Source of the DNA: an uncultured Microbacterium sp. | GTDB taxonomy: Bacteria; Actinomycetota; Actinomycetes; Actinomycetales; Microbacteriaceae | NCBI RefSeq assembly: GCF_900078385.1 | Contig: NZ_FLQR01000008.1 | Location: 1-64,000 of the forward strand | Direction: 5' to 3' | Length of the DNA: 64,000 nucleotides | Shown: in pieces, positions 25,670 to 35,247 of the stretch | How positions within the stretch are numbered: the first letter of the stretch is position 1 | Layout of the letters: each line of letters begins with the position of its first letter | Notes under the pieces: model-generated | Databases searched by the model: none | Told to the model about the DNA's origin: nothing | The model's input: only the letters and a program-made list of their open reading frames with translations | Position numbers and translations under genes: made by a program

Positions 25670-28600
25670 CTAAGCGGGTGGTATCTGCCCGCGCCGCCCG
25701 AGCTCGCCGAGTTCCTCGGCGCGCACGACGGCCGCTCGCCGGCTGTTGACCCCGAGCTTGGTGTAGATCCGCTTCGTGTGTGTGCGCACCGTGTGCAGCG
25801 ACACGACGAGCAGACGGGCGATCTCGGGACCGCTCATCTCCGTTGCCAGAAGCCGTAGCACCTCCCGCTCGCGTTCGCTCAACGGCTCCGCGAGACCGGC
25901 CCCTCGATCGCTGCTCGGCGCGGCGGCCTCGTTGCCGAACAGGCCCAGAAGCCGTCGCGCATATGCCCGTACAGCAATCCTGGACGCCATCGCCTCAAGG
26001 AGGCCAGCCATCGTCGCGCCCTCGTCGACGAAGAGGCGTGCGTATCCCTCAGGCTCGGCGAGCAGCAGAGCCCGCTCCAGCGCCGCACCGGCATCGGGAA
26101 CTTTGCCCTCCGCCCGGTATGCCAGAGCCTGCAGCACGAGGATCTCCAGGGCGCTTCCGGTTCTTCCCCCGGTCTCCGCCGCCTGGAGAAGACGGGCCAG
26201 GAGCGCCGACGCGTCGCGAAGCGGCTGCTCTTCGCGCAGGCGGCGATGCTGCGCGAGCAGCGCCCTCGCGAGCGTGATGTGCTCGTATTCGCGGAGATAG
26301 TCGAGATCGTCTGTCGGGAACAGTCCGGCGCCGTCGGCCCATTGGAGGGCTTCGGCGATCTTGCCCTGCTGCAGCCAGACTCGCGCTCTCGTCGCGGGAA
26401 CGGGGCGGACGACGGGGCCCATGTCGGCCACGAAGAAGTGCTCTGCTTCATCCAGGAGCAAGACCGCGCCGGCCAGGTCTCCTCGCGCTTGGCGCAGCTG
26501 AGCCATGGCCAGTCTCGAACGGTAGCGGTACTTCGGCAATCCCTCAGCGTCCCCCCGGGCCGCACCGAACTCGAGGTGCGCGAGCGCCGCCTCCAGATCC
26601 CCGCGTTCGTACAGGATCGTGCTCATGCCGACATGCATGTCCGGGATGCCGCGGCGGACCGGCGACGTCTGATCGAGCGCCAACTGCAGGGCTGTCTCGT
26701 AGCTCGTCATCGCGTCGCGCAGCCGGCCCTGCGTCAGTCGAATATCAGCCAGGGTGACCGTGCAACCGAGCACGTCGGCGATATGCCCGGAGCGGCGAAA
26801 GCTCGAGACGGACTCGGCGTAGCCCTCGTACGCGCCGTTCAGGTCGCCGCTTCCCCACAGCGCCAGTCCCTCCAGCGCTGCGGCCGCGCCCCGGCGATAC
26901 TGGTCGTCCTCGTCGAGCAGGTCGAGCGCCTGCCGAGCGTATGCGACGGTCGCCTTCGCATCTCCGCGAGCCAGCGCCTGCCCCGACCGGTAGATCGCGA
27001 TCGAGCCTGGCAAGCGCCGGAACTCGTCCGCATCGACCACGATCAGCTGGTCGGGATCGGGCCCGCTCCCGTCTGGCGCATTCGTCCATCGTTCCGCGTC
27101 CCTCAGTCGCGCCTCCACACCGGCCACTTCACCGGTCGACAGCAGCGCGCCGGCGAAGCCCAGACTGAGGACAGGCCGTGTACGGAAGATCTCATCGGGC
27201 AGCGCCTCCATCCAGCCGCGCAGCGTCGGTTCCCGGCGGTCCCGCGCGATCGCCGGCATGGCCGCCTCGATCAGCCGCGCCGCCAGGGCGTGATCCGGCG
27301 CAGCCAGGGCGTGCTGGATCGCCGAGTCCTGCTCGCCGTGCTGCTCATGCCACGCACTCGCCCGGCGGTGCAATTCGGGCACCGAGTCAGGCTGCTCCTC
27401 GGTCAGCCGCGCCCGCAGCACCTCCGCGAACAAGTGGTGGTAGCGATACCAATGACGGTGGTCATCGAGCGGCACAAGGAACAGGTTGCCCCGATCAAGC
27501 GCCTCCAGCATCGCCCTGCCGTCTCCACGCCCGGTGACTGCATCAGCGAGAGGCGCATTCATACGGCCGAGAATCGAGGTGTGCAACAGGAACGAGCGCA
27601 CCTCCGGCGGCTGGTTCTGTAACACCTCCTCGATCAGGTAGTCGACGATGTATCGGTCGTCTCCGGCGAACCCGGCGACGAAATCGGCGATGTCATCTCG
27701 ACCGCGCATCGAGAGGGCGGCGAGCTGGAGCGCCGCGATCCAGCCCTCCGTGCGATCGTCGAGCGTGGAGATCTGCTGCGGCGTCAGCGGCAGCCCCATG
27801 GAGTGGGTGAGATAGTCGGACGCCTCATCGGTGGTGAAGCGCAGGTCTGCCGCGCGTACCTCGACGAGATCACCGCGAGCCCGCAGCCGAGCGAGGGGAA
27901 GTGGAGGATCAGCGCGGCTCGCAAGCACGAGGTGGACGTTCGGCGGCAGACTGGCTATCAAGAACGCGAGCCCGTCGTGCACCGGACCGCTTTGGATGAC
28001 GTGATAGTCGTCGATCACGAGAACGAGTTCGCGTGCGACGGCGGAGAGGTCGTTGAGGAGCCCGGTGAGCAGTGTTTGAGGCGCGACCGGGCCGGGTGTT
28101 TCCACCAGCGCGAGCGCCTCGGCCCCCACCCCCGGCGCGATCGTCCGTAGGGATGCGATCACGTATGTCCAGAACGCCGCCGGATCGTCGTCACCTGCAT
28201 CGAGCGACAGCCACGCCGCGGCGAGATCGCCATTTCCACGAGCGGAGGCCTCAGCAAGCCAGTCGGCAAGCAGGGTCGACTTGCCGAAACCCGCCGGCGC
28301 CGAGACGACCGTCACGTTCGATGCCAGTCCTCGATCAAGCTGCTCCAACAGTCGCGGGCGTGACACAGCCCCTCGCCGTGCTCTCGGTCGGTAGAGCTTC
28401 GTCTGCAGCAGCGGACGTGATGACAGCGTTCTGGGCTGCTGACTCGCGGATGCCATCGGCTCGGCGCCTTGAACGACTCCCGTGGCTGCCGCCAAGGTGC
28501 CGCGGAGCTGCTCGGCCGATCGCGCGAGGTCCGCGGCCGATCGCGGGCGCTTCGCAGGGTCTTTCGCCAGGCAAGACAGAACCAGGTCGCGCGCAGGGGG

Positions 28601-29311
28601 TGGCACGTCGGGTGGCATCGGTGGCGGAGCGTCGTTCACCTGCGCCAGGGCGATCGCGACGGGCGACTCGCCGGTGAACGGACGCCGTCCCACGAGCGCC
28701 TCGTAGGCGACGACGCCCAGTGAGTAGATGTCGCTGGCCGCCGTCACCGGTCGGCCACTGACCTGCTCCGGAGAGATGTACTGCACTGTCCCCATGACCT
28801 GCCCGGCGACGGTAAAGGGGATTTGATCCGCGACGCGTGCAATACCGAAGTCCGTGATCTTCACCCGGCCATCGGCAGTGAGCAGCAGGTTCTCCGGCTT
28901 AATGTCACGGTGTACGAGGCCCGCTTCGTGAGCACTGTGCAGGGCGCGCGCCGTCTGCGCGACGATGTCCAGGACGCGGTCTGGCCGCAGTGGCGCCTCC
29001 CGCCGCAGGACGGCGGAAAGCGGCTCGCCGTTGACCAGCTCCATGACCAGGAACGCGGTCCCGTCCGCTTCGCCATAGTCGTACACCCGCGCGATGCCGT
29101 CATGGTCCACCAGCGCCGCATGTCGGCCTTCGGCGCGGAAGCGCTCCAGGAAGCCGGGCGCTTCGACCAGCTCGGCCTTGAGGATCTTCACCGCGACGGT
29201 GCGGCCGATGACCCGGTCCGAGGCTTTCCACACCTCACCCATGCCGCCGACCGCGATCCGACTTGCCAGCTCGTAGCGGTCAGCCAGCGCCATCCCCGGC
29301 TGAACAGTCAT
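25670..29311 (-). CDS. PknK-like Ser/Thr kinase fused to a MalT/LuxR-type regulator
   Basis: A 1213-residue sensor-regulator. Domain order: Ser/Thr kinase (about 10-275; Gly loop GGMGEVWK at 22-29, Lys42, HRDIKPEN with Asp136, DFG at 154-156); a STAND/AAA NTPase (Walker [10 protein letters not shown] at 338-346, Walker [12 protein letters not shown]); a long helical TPR-like region; and a C-terminal LuxR HTH (about 1144-1205; [13 protein letters not shown]). The layout resembles PknK of Mycobacterium tuberculosis. All kinase catalytic residues are present. It is soluble, with no transmembrane helix. ATG at 29311 is chosen because the kinase domain begins right after it. Targets are unknown; the neighbouring oxidoreductase and ABC genes are candidates. 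Confidence 0.94.
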   Translation of the reverse strand: MTVQPGMALADRYELASRIAVGGMGEVWKASDRVIGRTVAVKILKAELVEAPGFLERFRAEGRHAALVDHDGIARVYDYGEADGTAFLVMELVNGEPLSAVLRREAPLRPDRVLDIVAQTARALHSAHEAGLVHRDIKPENLLLTADGRVKITDFGIARVADQIPFTVAGQVMGTVQYISPEQVSGRPVTAASDIYSLGVVAYEALVGRRPFTGESPVAIALAQVNDAPPPMPPDVPPPARDLVLSCLAKDPAKRPRSAADLARSAEQLRGTLAAATGVVQGAEPMASASQQPRTLSSRPLLQTKLYRPRARRGAVSRPRLLEQLDRGLASNVTVVSAPAGFGKSTLLADWLAEASARGNGDLAAAWLSLDAGDDDPAAFWTYVIASLRTIAPGVGAEALALVETPGPVAPQTLLTGLLNDLSAVARELVLVIDDYHVIQSGPVHDGLAFLIASLPPNVHLVLASRADPPLPLARLRARGDLVEVRAADLRFTTDEASDYLTHSMGLPLTPQQISTLDDRTEGWIAALQLAALSMRGRDDIADFVAGFAGDDRYIVDYLIEEVLQNQPPEVRSFLLHTSILGRMNAPLADAVTGRGDGRAMLEALDRGNLFLVPLDDHRHWYRYHHLFAEVLRARLTEEQPDSVPELHRRASAWHEQHGEQDSAIQHALAAPDHALAARLIEAAMPAIARDRREPTLRGWMEALPDEIFRTRPVLSLGFAGALLSTGEVAGVEARLRDAERWTNAPDGSGPDPDQLIVVDADEFRRLPGSIAIYRSGQALARGDAKATVAYARQALDLLDEDDQYRRGAAAALEGLALWGSGDLNGAYEGYAESVSSFRRSGHIADVLGCTVTLADIRLTQGRLRDAMTSYETALQLALDQTSPVRRGIPDMHVGMSTILYERGDLEAALAHLEFGAARGDAEGLPKYRYRSRLAMAQLRQARGDLAGAVLLLDEAEHFFVADMGPVVRPVPATRARVWLQQGKIAEALQWADGAGLFPTDDLDYLREYEHITLARALLAQHRRLREEQPLRDASALLARLLQAAETGGRTGSALEILVLQALAYRAEGKVPDAGAALERALLLAEPEGYARLFVDEGATMAGLLEAMASRIAVRAYARRLLGLFGNEAAAPSSDRGAGLAEPLSEREREVLRLLATEMSGPEIARLLVVSLHTVRTHTKRIYTKLGVNSRRAAVVRAEELGELGRRGQIPPA

Positions 29312-29429
29312 TGAGTGATTCCCGAGCCACAGATCGACGCATCCATGATGACCGATCCCTCCCGAAGACCGCTCGCGGAGCGGTGCCACGCGAGACCTGC
29401 ACGGGCAACCGTATACCTGACCGCGATCG

Positions 29430-30020
29430 TCAGGTTGCGGTCGGCTTGGTCCTGGCCCGGAGGTGAATCCGCTCGCCGTGCGTGCCGAACATGCTGAGGA
29501 TCTCGACCGGGCCGCTGCCGGCGGATCCGAACCAATGCGGGTTCTTGGTGTCGAACTCTGCGGCTTCGCCGGGACCCATCACGATGTCGTGCTCACCGAG
29601 CACCATCCGGAGCCGGCCATCGAGCACGTAGATCCATTCGTAGCCGTCGTGGGTGCGCAGCACGGGTTCGCGTTCGGTCGCCGGAATGATGATTTTGAAC
29701 GCCTGCGGTTCGCTGTGCGGCTGGGACAGGCGGGTGAGCACGCGGCCTTCCGTGCGGGATGACTTCTGCGGCACCCTCGGGTCGTCGATTCTCGGGGAGC
29801 TGACGATGTCGTCCAAGGAAATCGCGAGCGCGGCGACGACGGGGAGCAGCAACTCGAGACTGGGTTTGCGCTGGCCCGACTCGAGGCGGGAGAGCGTGCT
29901 CTTCGAGATGCCGGTGGCCTTGGCAAGGTCCTCCAGCGTGACGTTCTTCTTCTGTCGCGCGTGACGCAGGCGAGGCGGGATCTGGCTAAGTTCAGTATCG
30001 ATGCGCTGCGATGTGCTCAC
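29430..30020 (-). CDS. XRE-family regulator with C-terminal cupin domain
   Basis: A 196-residue regulator. The HTH at about residues 12-65 ([41 protein letters not shown]) is followed by a RmlC-like cupin ([35 protein letters not shown]) that probably binds a small effector. GTG at 30020 is preferred; a TTG four codons upstream is the alternative. It is divergent from the CPYC flavoprotein gene with only 77 bp between them, so that gene is its likeliest target. Confidence 0.9.
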   Translation of the reverse strand: MSTSQRIDTELSQIPPRLRHARQKKNVTLEDLAKATGISKSTLSRLESGQRKPSLELLLPVVAALAISLDDIVSSPRIDDPRVPQKSSRTEGRVLTRLSQPHSEPQAFKIIIPATEREPVLRTHDGYEWIYVLDGRLRMVLGEHDIVMGPGEAAEFDTKNPHWFGSAGSGPVEILSMFGTHGERIHLRARTKPTAT

Positions 30021-30097
30021 CTGCCCATGCAAACATCCCGTTCCAGTTTCGGCAACGGAACTCCCTGTCGAGGCCTTCTTGGTGTCATCTTGTTCTC

Positions 30098-31036
30098 ATG
30101 AACGAGAAACACCATGACGTCATCGTCATCGGCGCCGGAGCGGCGGGTTTGAGCGCAGGGCTGGTCCTGACCAGAGCCCAAGCGGACGTGGTGCTGGTGG
30201 ATGCCGGCCAGCCGCGCAACGCCCCCGCCGAGCACATGCACGGCTTCGTCTCTCGCGACGGCATTCCTCCCCATGACTTCCTCGCAGCGGGCCGCGCCGA
30301 AGTCGCGTCGTACGGCGGCCAGTTCGTCGCGGCAGCCGCCCTGGCCATCGAGCGGTCGGCCGACGCCTCTTTCCGAGTCACGTTCGCAGACGGCACGGTC
30401 CAGACGTCACGTGCGCTTCTTGTGGCGACCGGTCTGGTCGACGAGCTTCCCGACATCATAGGCGTGGCCGAGCGATGGGGGACGCTGGTACACCATTGCC
30501 CCTACTGCCACGGATACGAAGTGCGGGAACGGAGGATCGCGGTGATCGGCGGGCGCCAGCGCGACGTGTCCCTCAAACAAGCGGGGCTGCTCCGTCGCTA
30601 CAGCGACCGCGTGACACTCATCACGAACGGCATCGAGCTGAGCCCCGCTGAGTTGCACCGGCTCACCACATTCGGCGTCGTGGTGGTTGAAGGCGCTGTT
30701 TCCCAGCTGATCGGGGCACCGGGCGCACTGGACGGGGTCGAGCTAGCCGACGGAAGCGCCGTCGAATGCGATGCCGCATTCATCGCGCCGCGTCAGGCAC
30801 CCCGCGACGCGCTCCTGAAATCGCTAGGTTGCGAGACTGACCCAGACACGGGACTCATCGTTGCCGACGGATTCGGCCAGACCAGTGTCCCCGGCGTCTG
30901 GGCGGCGGGAAACGTCGTCACTCCTACCGCGCAGGTCATCACGGCGGCGGGTGCCGGAAGCGCGACAGCCATCACCATCAACGGATGGCTTCTCCAACAA
31001 GACCTCGACGCCGCATCAGCGGCCCTACCGCAGTAA
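30098..31036 (+). CDS. Thioredoxin-reductase-like FAD/NAD(P) oxidoreductase
   Basis: A 312-residue flavoprotein with FAD motif VIVIGAGAAGLSAGL (residues 8-22), redox pair CPYC at 134-137 (HHCPYCHGYEVR), a divergent NAD(P) site (IAVIGGRQRDVSL) and C-terminal FAD site SVPGVWAAGNVV. Family members reduce a disulfide partner through the CPYC cysteines. No thioredoxin gene adjoins, so the partner is unclear. The start lies six bases after a CATCTT box, so the mRNA could be leaderless. It is divergent from the XRE-cupin regulator. Confidence 0.92.
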   Translation: MNEKHHDVIVIGAGAAGLSAGLVLTRAQADVVLVDAGQPRNAPAEHMHGFVSRDGIPPHDFLAAGRAEVASYGGQFVAAAALAIERSADASFRVTFADGTVQTSRALLVATGLVDELPDIIGVAERWGTLVHHCPYCHGYEVRERRIAVIGGRQRDVSLKQAGLLRRYSDRVTLITNGIELSPAELHRLTTFGVVVVEGAVSQLIGAPGALDGVELADGSAVECDAAFIAPRQAPRDALLKSLGCETDPDTGLIVADGFGQTSVPGVWAAGNVVTPTAQVITAAGAGSATAITINGWLLQQDLDAASAALPQ

Positions 31037-31064
31037 CCCCCCTCTCACCGGAAGGACATCACCC

Positions 31065-31328
31065 ATGTCTCAGGCAGCAACGACCTCCACCAGCATCCCG
31101 TCTTCGACGCCACAGCCCCCGTCCGTTCACGTCCGAGCCGCGATCACCTGGATTGCGATCTTCCCGCTCGTCACACTCGGGTTCTTCGTGATCGCACCCT
31201 TCGCCGAAGGCTGGAATCCTGTCCTGCGTGCGTTCATCCTCTCCGTCATCGTCGTTCCCGTCGCCGTCTATCTCGTCGTCCCCCAGTTGATGCGGATCTA
31301 CGGAAGGATGCGCGCCGCTCGTCGCTGA
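31065..31328 (+). CDS. Small two-helix membrane protein
   Basis: An 87-residue protein. A polar Ser/Thr/Pro-rich N-terminus of about 25 residues precedes two hydrophobic helices (AAITWIAIFPLVTLGFFVIA and AFILSVIVVPVAVYLVVPQL) and a short basic tail (RIYGRMRAARR). GGAAGGA precedes the ATG. It follows the flavoprotein by 28 bp on the same strand, suggesting co-transcription. Small proteins of this shape are common in actinobacteria, without assigned function. Confidence 0.8.
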   Translation: MSQAATTSTSIPSSTPQPPSVHVRAAITWIAIFPLVTLGFFVIAPFAEGWNPVLRAFILSVIVVPVAVYLVVPQLMRIYGRMRAARR

Positions 31329-31351
31329 GTCGGATGATCGGATGCGGCGAC

Positions 31352-31389
31352 GTCGGTCAGGGCCGTCGTCGCCGCATGGCCCTGCCGAC
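31352..31389. terminator. Hairpin between convergent genes
   Basis: GTCGGTCAGGGCC (31352-31364) pairs with GGCCCTGCCGAC (31378-31389) apart from one bulged base. It sits between the stop at 31328 and the convergent stop at 31476 and may serve both directions. Confidence 0.6.
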
Positions 31390-31475
31390 TCGCCTGAAGC
31401 CGGTGCTGAGGCTCCCACTGCAGGGCCAGGCCTAGGCGACCGTCTCTGCCACATCCGAACCTTGAAGAAGAGGCG

Positions 31476-32513
31476 TCAGAGAGTGACGGCGAGCTTGCCG
31501 CGCACTGTGCCCGCTTGGAGCTGCCGCATGGCCTCAGGCACCTGGTCGAGGCTGTACGTCCGCTCGAGGCTGGGCGTGACCCGGCCGGTCTCGATGAGGT
31601 CGCTGAGGGGTTCGAGGTCGCTGGCACGCTCCTTGGTGGCATGCATGGCGAGCCGCTGCGGCAGGAAGGGAGAAATGGCGAGGGCGCGGAATTGGCGTCC
31701 GATTCCGCCGGTGAAGGATCCGCCGTCCTCGCCGCCGACAATGACGAGCGTCCCGTGTAGCGTGAGTGCGCGCCGCAGGCGTGTGAGGGTCGAGTTGCCG
31801 GCGATGTCGATGATCAGATCGTAGCGGTCGGGGCCTTCAGCGAAGTCCTCGCGGGTGTAGTCGATGACGTCGTCAGCGCCGAGAGACCTGAGCAGGTCGA
31901 GTTTGCTGGTACTGGCGACCCCGGTCACGTGAGCACCGAGCGCCTTCGCGATCTGAACGGCGTAGCTACCGACGCCTCCGGAGGCGCCGATGATCAACAC
32001 CCGCTGACCTGCCTGGAGCCGTCCGGCGTCGCGAAGCGCTTGAAGCGCGGTGATCCCCGAAACAGGAACGACGGCGGCTTGTTCGAACGTCAGGCTCTGC
32101 GGCTTGGCGGCGAGCTTGTCCTCGCGGGCGGCGGCATATTCCGCGAACGAACCGCGACTGATGCCGAACACCTCGTCTCCTACCGCGAAGCGTGTGACGG
32201 ACGACCCGACCTCGACGACTGTTCCGGCCACGTCCAGTCCGGGCACCCGGTTCTTGGGACCTCGGAAGCCGAAGCCCATAATCCGCATCAGGTAGGGGCG
32301 GCCCGTCATGTTGTGCCAGGTGCCGCGGTCCATCCCCGCCGCGTGGACACGAACGAGCACCTCGTCGGCTGCGATCTCAGGTCGGCTGGTCTGCTCCAGA
32401 CGCAACGCGTCGACCTCGCCGTAGCGATCCTGGACGACGGCACGCATGGTGGGGGACGTTGCGTCGGACGTGCGCGCGGTGGCGGTTGCTGTGGGGGACT
32501 GTTCGGTGTTCAT
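31476..32513 (-). CDS. NAD(P)-dependent MDR oxidoreductase, quinone oxidoreductase type
   Basis: A 345-residue zinc-independent MDR enzyme: N-terminal catalytic half (MRAVVQDRYGEVDALRLEQT after an extra polar 22-residue tail; RFAVGDEVFGIS) and NAD(P) motif IIGASGGVGSYAVQIAKALG. It is a distant paralog of the enzyme at 21123, with the same fold but clearly different sequence. ATG at 32513 follows AGGAGAAATC. It is divergent from the TetR gene at 32706, with a perfect TetR-type operator between them, so it is probably induced by that regulator's ligand. Confidence 0.92.
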   Translation of the reverse strand: MNTEQSPTATATARTSDATSPTMRAVVQDRYGEVDALRLEQTSRPEIAADEVLVRVHAAGMDRGTWHNMTGRPYLMRIMGFGFRGPKNRVPGLDVAGTVVEVGSSVTRFAVGDEVFGISRGSFAEYAAAREDKLAAKPQSLTFEQAAVVPVSGITALQALRDAGRLQAGQRVLIIGASGGVGSYAVQIAKALGAHVTGVASTSKLDLLRSLGADDVIDYTREDFAEGPDRYDLIIDIAGNSTLTRLRRALTLHGTLVIVGGEDGGSFTGGIGRQFRALAISPFLPQRLAMHATKERASDLEPLSDLIETGRVTPSLERTYSLDQVPEAMRQLQAGTVRGKLAVTL

Positions 32514-32597
32514 GATTTCTCCTGCTAACGGTTCGTGTCAGACGGATGCCGATTTGGATGGGTGGAGGCGATGTCAAAGGCGACGTCGACGGCGCTT

Positions 32598-32619
32598 AAT
32601 CAAACCGGGCTGTTTGATT
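32598..32619. promoter_or_regulatory. TetR-type operator between the MDR gene and its regulator
   Basis: AATCAAAC (32598-32605), six bases, then the exact complement GTTTGATT (32612-32619). A related GTTTGATC with a TTGA/TCAA dyad follows at 32641-32655. The interval is AT-rich compared with its surroundings. Confidence 0.65.
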
Positions 32620-32705
32620 TATCTGATCCTATACACGTCTGTTTGATCTAGTCAAGATGTCCATCGCATACAGTAGTGTTTGAGCTAACGGAAGGCGGTC
32701 TAAGC

Positions 32706-33296
32706 GTGGCAGGTGTGCAGCGGGAGCGGGCGGTGCGGTCGGATTCGACGCGGAATCGCGACGCCATCCTTCACGCAGCTGCCGAGTGCCTGAGCGTGAA
32801 TCCGAGCGCGAGCCTGGCCGATATCGCGCAGGCCGCGGGTATCGCCCGGATCACTCTGTACGGGCACTTCTCGTCGCGAAACGAGCTCTTGACGGAACTC
32901 GTCCACACCTCGATGGCGCGGGTGGAGGCGGAACTCGCTTCCGTCGATCTGAGCGGGGACACGTGGCACGCGTTGGAGGCGCTTGTGGCTTCGTCGTGGC
33001 GGCTGGTGAGCAGCTTGAGTGTCCTGCGGGGCGTTGCGGAGCAGGCCCTGCCGGCCGATGAGATGCACGGAAGCCACGGAGACCCCCGCACGCGGGTCGA
33101 GCATACGCTCGCTCGTGGCCGTACGGACGGATCCTTCCGTGATGACCAGAGCATCGCGTGGCAGACGGCGTGCTACTTCTCGCTCCTGCACGGGGCTGCC
33201 GCCGAAGTCAGGGCGGGCCGGCTCGGCGAGGACGAGGTCCAGGAGTCGCTCATTCAGACGCTGCGGGCTCTGCTGCAAGCACCGTCCGCACAGTAG
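32706..33296 (+). CDS. TetR-family regulator (divergent from the MDR gene)
   Basis: A 196-residue repressor with an N-terminal HTH (LADIAQAAGIARITLYGHF, about residues 38-57) and a helical ligand domain. The GTG at 32706 follows GGAAGGCGG; a GTG at 32676 would add ten residues but lacks a ribosome-binding site. It is similar in sequence and layout to the convergent TetR gene at 33250-33846 (shared RSDxTRNRxxIL N-terminal pattern), and their 3' ends overlap by 47 bp. Probable target: the divergent MDR gene. Confidence 0.88.
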   Translation: MAGVQRERAVRSDSTRNRDAILHAAAECLSVNPSASLADIAQAAGIARITLYGHFSSRNELLTELVHTSMARVEAELASVDLSGDTWHALEALVASSWRLVSSLSVLRGVAEQALPADEMHGSHGDPRTRVEHTLARGRTDGSFRDDQSIAWQTACYFSLLHGAAAEVRAGRLGEDEVQESLIQTLRALLQAPSAQ

Positions 33297-33846
33297 CCAC
33301 GATCGCGTCAGTGGGATCGGTGAGCGCCGGGTCCTCGGGCGTGGAGAGCGAGGCGCCGGCTCGAGCGATGGCGTAGATGCATTCCATTTGCCAGTGCACG
33401 TTCTGGTCGGTGCGGAATGTGCCGTCGCGGCGACCGCGCATCACGAGCTTGCGGATTCGTCCCGTCGTGTCCTGATGTAGTCGCCTCAGCTCCCACTGGC
33501 CGAGCTCGCAACCAGCGGCCGCCCAGAGCCCCGCCATGTCGCTGAGCACTCGCCATGAGGTCGCGACGAGCGCGGCGACGGCATCTTCCGGTGAGAGCGC
33601 CGGGTCATCCAGTCCCGTAAGCGTCATGTTCGCCTCGGACACCACCAGGTGCAGCGCGGCCCTCACGAGTACGTATCGGCTAGGGAAGTGGCTGTACAGA
33701 GTGCCGCGGCTGACGCCGGAAGTGACCGCAATCTCCTCCATGCTCGCGCGAGGACTTTCGTGAAGTGCGCTCAGCGCGGCCCGGAGGATCACTTCGCGAT
33801 TACGGGTGGCGTCGGAGCGGGGGCGGCGACCAGGGGTCGAGTTCAT
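33250..33846 (-). CDS. TetR-family regulator (divergent from the serine hydrolase)
   Basis: A 198-residue repressor with HTH MEEIAVTSGVSRGTLYSHF (about residues 36-54). The ATG follows AGAGGAAG. It is a paralog of the TetR at 32706-33296. The two genes lie tail to tail and overlap by 47 bp, so their C-termini are read from opposite strands of the same DNA. It is divergent from the beta-lactamase-like gene at 33935, with nested inverted repeats in between, and probably controls that gene and itself. Confidence 0.88.
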   Translation of the reverse strand: MNSTPGRRPRSDATRNREVILRAALSALHESPRASMEEIAVTSGVSRGTLYSHFPSRYVLVRAALHLVVSEANMTLTGLDDPALSPEDAVAALVATSWRVLSDMAGLWAAAGCELGQWELRRLHQDTTGRIRKLVMRGRRDGTFRTDQNVHWQMECIYAIARAGASLSTPEDPALTDPTDAIVATVRTVLAAEPAASE

Positions 33847-33857
33847 GAATCTTCCTC

Positions 33858-33917
33858 TTGACTAGCTCATACATCTGTGTTTATGTTATCTCACTAACAC
33901 GAACACGACTGTATGAG
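33858..33917 (+). promoter_or_regulatory. Promoter with nested inverted repeats before the serine hydrolase
   Basis: TTGACT (33858-33863), an 18-bp spacer and TATGTT (33882-33887) read toward 33935. CTCATACA (33866-33873) has its exact complement TGTATGAG at 33910-33917, and GTGTT (33877-33881) pairs with AACAC (33896-33900) inside. The segment is AT-rich and lies between the divergent TetR and hydrolase genes. Confidence 0.6.
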
Positions 33918-33934
33918 TAAAGAATCGAGTGGAC

Positions 33935-35209
33935 ATGTCCCGCATCCGTCAATCCCTCCGTGTGGCGCTCGCCCGCGACACCAGCACCTTCGCGCGGCGC
34001 TGGCCCGGGAAGGCGCTCGTCGCCGCTGTGCTGGTTGGCATTCCGGTCGTTCTCCTGGTGCGTTCGGTGCGAGGCGGCTCGTACATCGACGACAGCTGGC
34101 TCGCGGTGCTCGCGGCGGTCATCGTGGTCGTCGCCTACGCGCTCTCCCGACGACTGCTCGCCACGGTGGTGGTGGCCGGCCTCGCCCTCGGTGCGGCAGC
34201 GCTCACCATGACGCCGCAACTCGCCACCGCGAGTACCGGCGACGACACTGTCCTGGAGCGCCTCGACGGCTTGCGCAGCGACAGCATGCTCGACGGCTAC
34301 CGCGACATCGCCGTCGCGACCGTCGACCTGGATGCCGCCACCCCGATTCAGTTCGCCGGTCTCGGCGCCGACCAGCACACGCGTATGGAGATCGGGTCGC
34401 TGACCAAGGCGATGACAGGGCTGGTCATCGCGGACGCGGTTGAACGGGGCGAGATCCGGCTGGATGCCGCCGTGTCCACTTATCTGCCGCAACTGGGAGG
34501 ATCGCCGGCCGGCGCGGTCACGATGCGGGAACTGGTGACGCACACCGCCGGGTACGTGGCGTTCGGGCCTGACACGATGGCCCGGGGATTCTGGGCCGCC
34601 CCGCTGGGGCACAACTTCTTCTCCGCCGACGACGCGCAGGTGATCGCGGAAGCACGGGCCGGCACGCTCGAGTCCCGCGGCTCGTACGTCTACTCCACGC
34701 TCGGGGCCGCGACGGCCGGCCTGGCCGTGGCCGCAGCAACGGGGATGGACTACCCCGAGCTGCTGCGCACCCGCCTGTTCGACCCCCTCGGGATGACGGA
34801 CACCGTCGTCGAAGAGGATCGCAACGCCGTCGAGGGCGGGTGGTCGGCATCCGGCCTCCCCGTCCAGCCGTGGGTCATGGGCGCGTACGCCCCCGGCGGC
34901 GGCGTTGTCTCTACCGCACACGACCTCGCCACATTCGCAACCGCTCTTCTTGAAGGCACCGCGCCCGGACTGACCGCGATGGACCCCGAGGCGCCGGCGG
35001 GAGCAGATGACACCGCCGTCGGCATGTTCTGGCACATCTCCGACTGGTCCACCGGTCAGACCATCACCTGGCACACCGGACAGACCGGCGGATACACCAC
35101 CTACTTCGGCATCGACCGTGCTGACGGTACCGCGGTCATCCTCCTCTCGGATGTCTCGAACCCCGCGATCTCCGACCTCGGCCGCGAACTGCTCGCCGAC
35201 CACGCCTGA
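33935..35209 (+). CDS. Membrane-anchored beta-lactamase-family serine hydrolase
   Basis: A 424-residue penicillin-binding-protein-like hydrolase. About three hydrophobic segments (residues 27-44, 55-71, 75-93) precede an external catalytic domain. The SxxK motif SLTK is at 155-158. The second motif is YST (253-255) where YxN is usual. The third is HTG in WHTGQTGGYTTYF near residue 380. Members act as esterases, peptidases or beta-lactamases; the activity here cannot be told. ATG at 33935 is preferred over GTG at 33929. It heads a plus-strand run with an alpha/beta hydrolase, a DUF4386-like protein and an efflux pump. Confidence 0.9.
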   Translation: MSRIRQSLRVALARDTSTFARRWPGKALVAAVLVGIPVVLLVRSVRGGSYIDDSWLAVLAAVIVVVAYALSRRLLATVVVAGLALGAAALTMTPQLATASTGDDTVLERLDGLRSDSMLDGYRDIAVATVDLDAATPIQFAGLGADQHTRMEIGSLTKAMTGLVIADAVERGEIRLDAAVSTYLPQLGGSPAGAVTMRELVTHTAGYVAFGPDTMARGFWAAPLGHNFFSADDAQVIAEARAGTLESRGSYVYSTLGAATAGLAVAAATGMDYPELLRTRLFDPLGMTDTVVEEDRNAVEGGWSASGLPVQPWVMGAYAPGGGVVSTAHDLATFATALLEGTAPGLTAMDPEAPAGADDTAVGMFWHISDWSTGQTITWHTGQTGGYTTYFGIDRADGTAVILLSDVSNPAISDLGRELLADHA

Positions 35210-35247
35210 CCCGTCCCACCCACGACACCGACACGAAGGAGCACACC

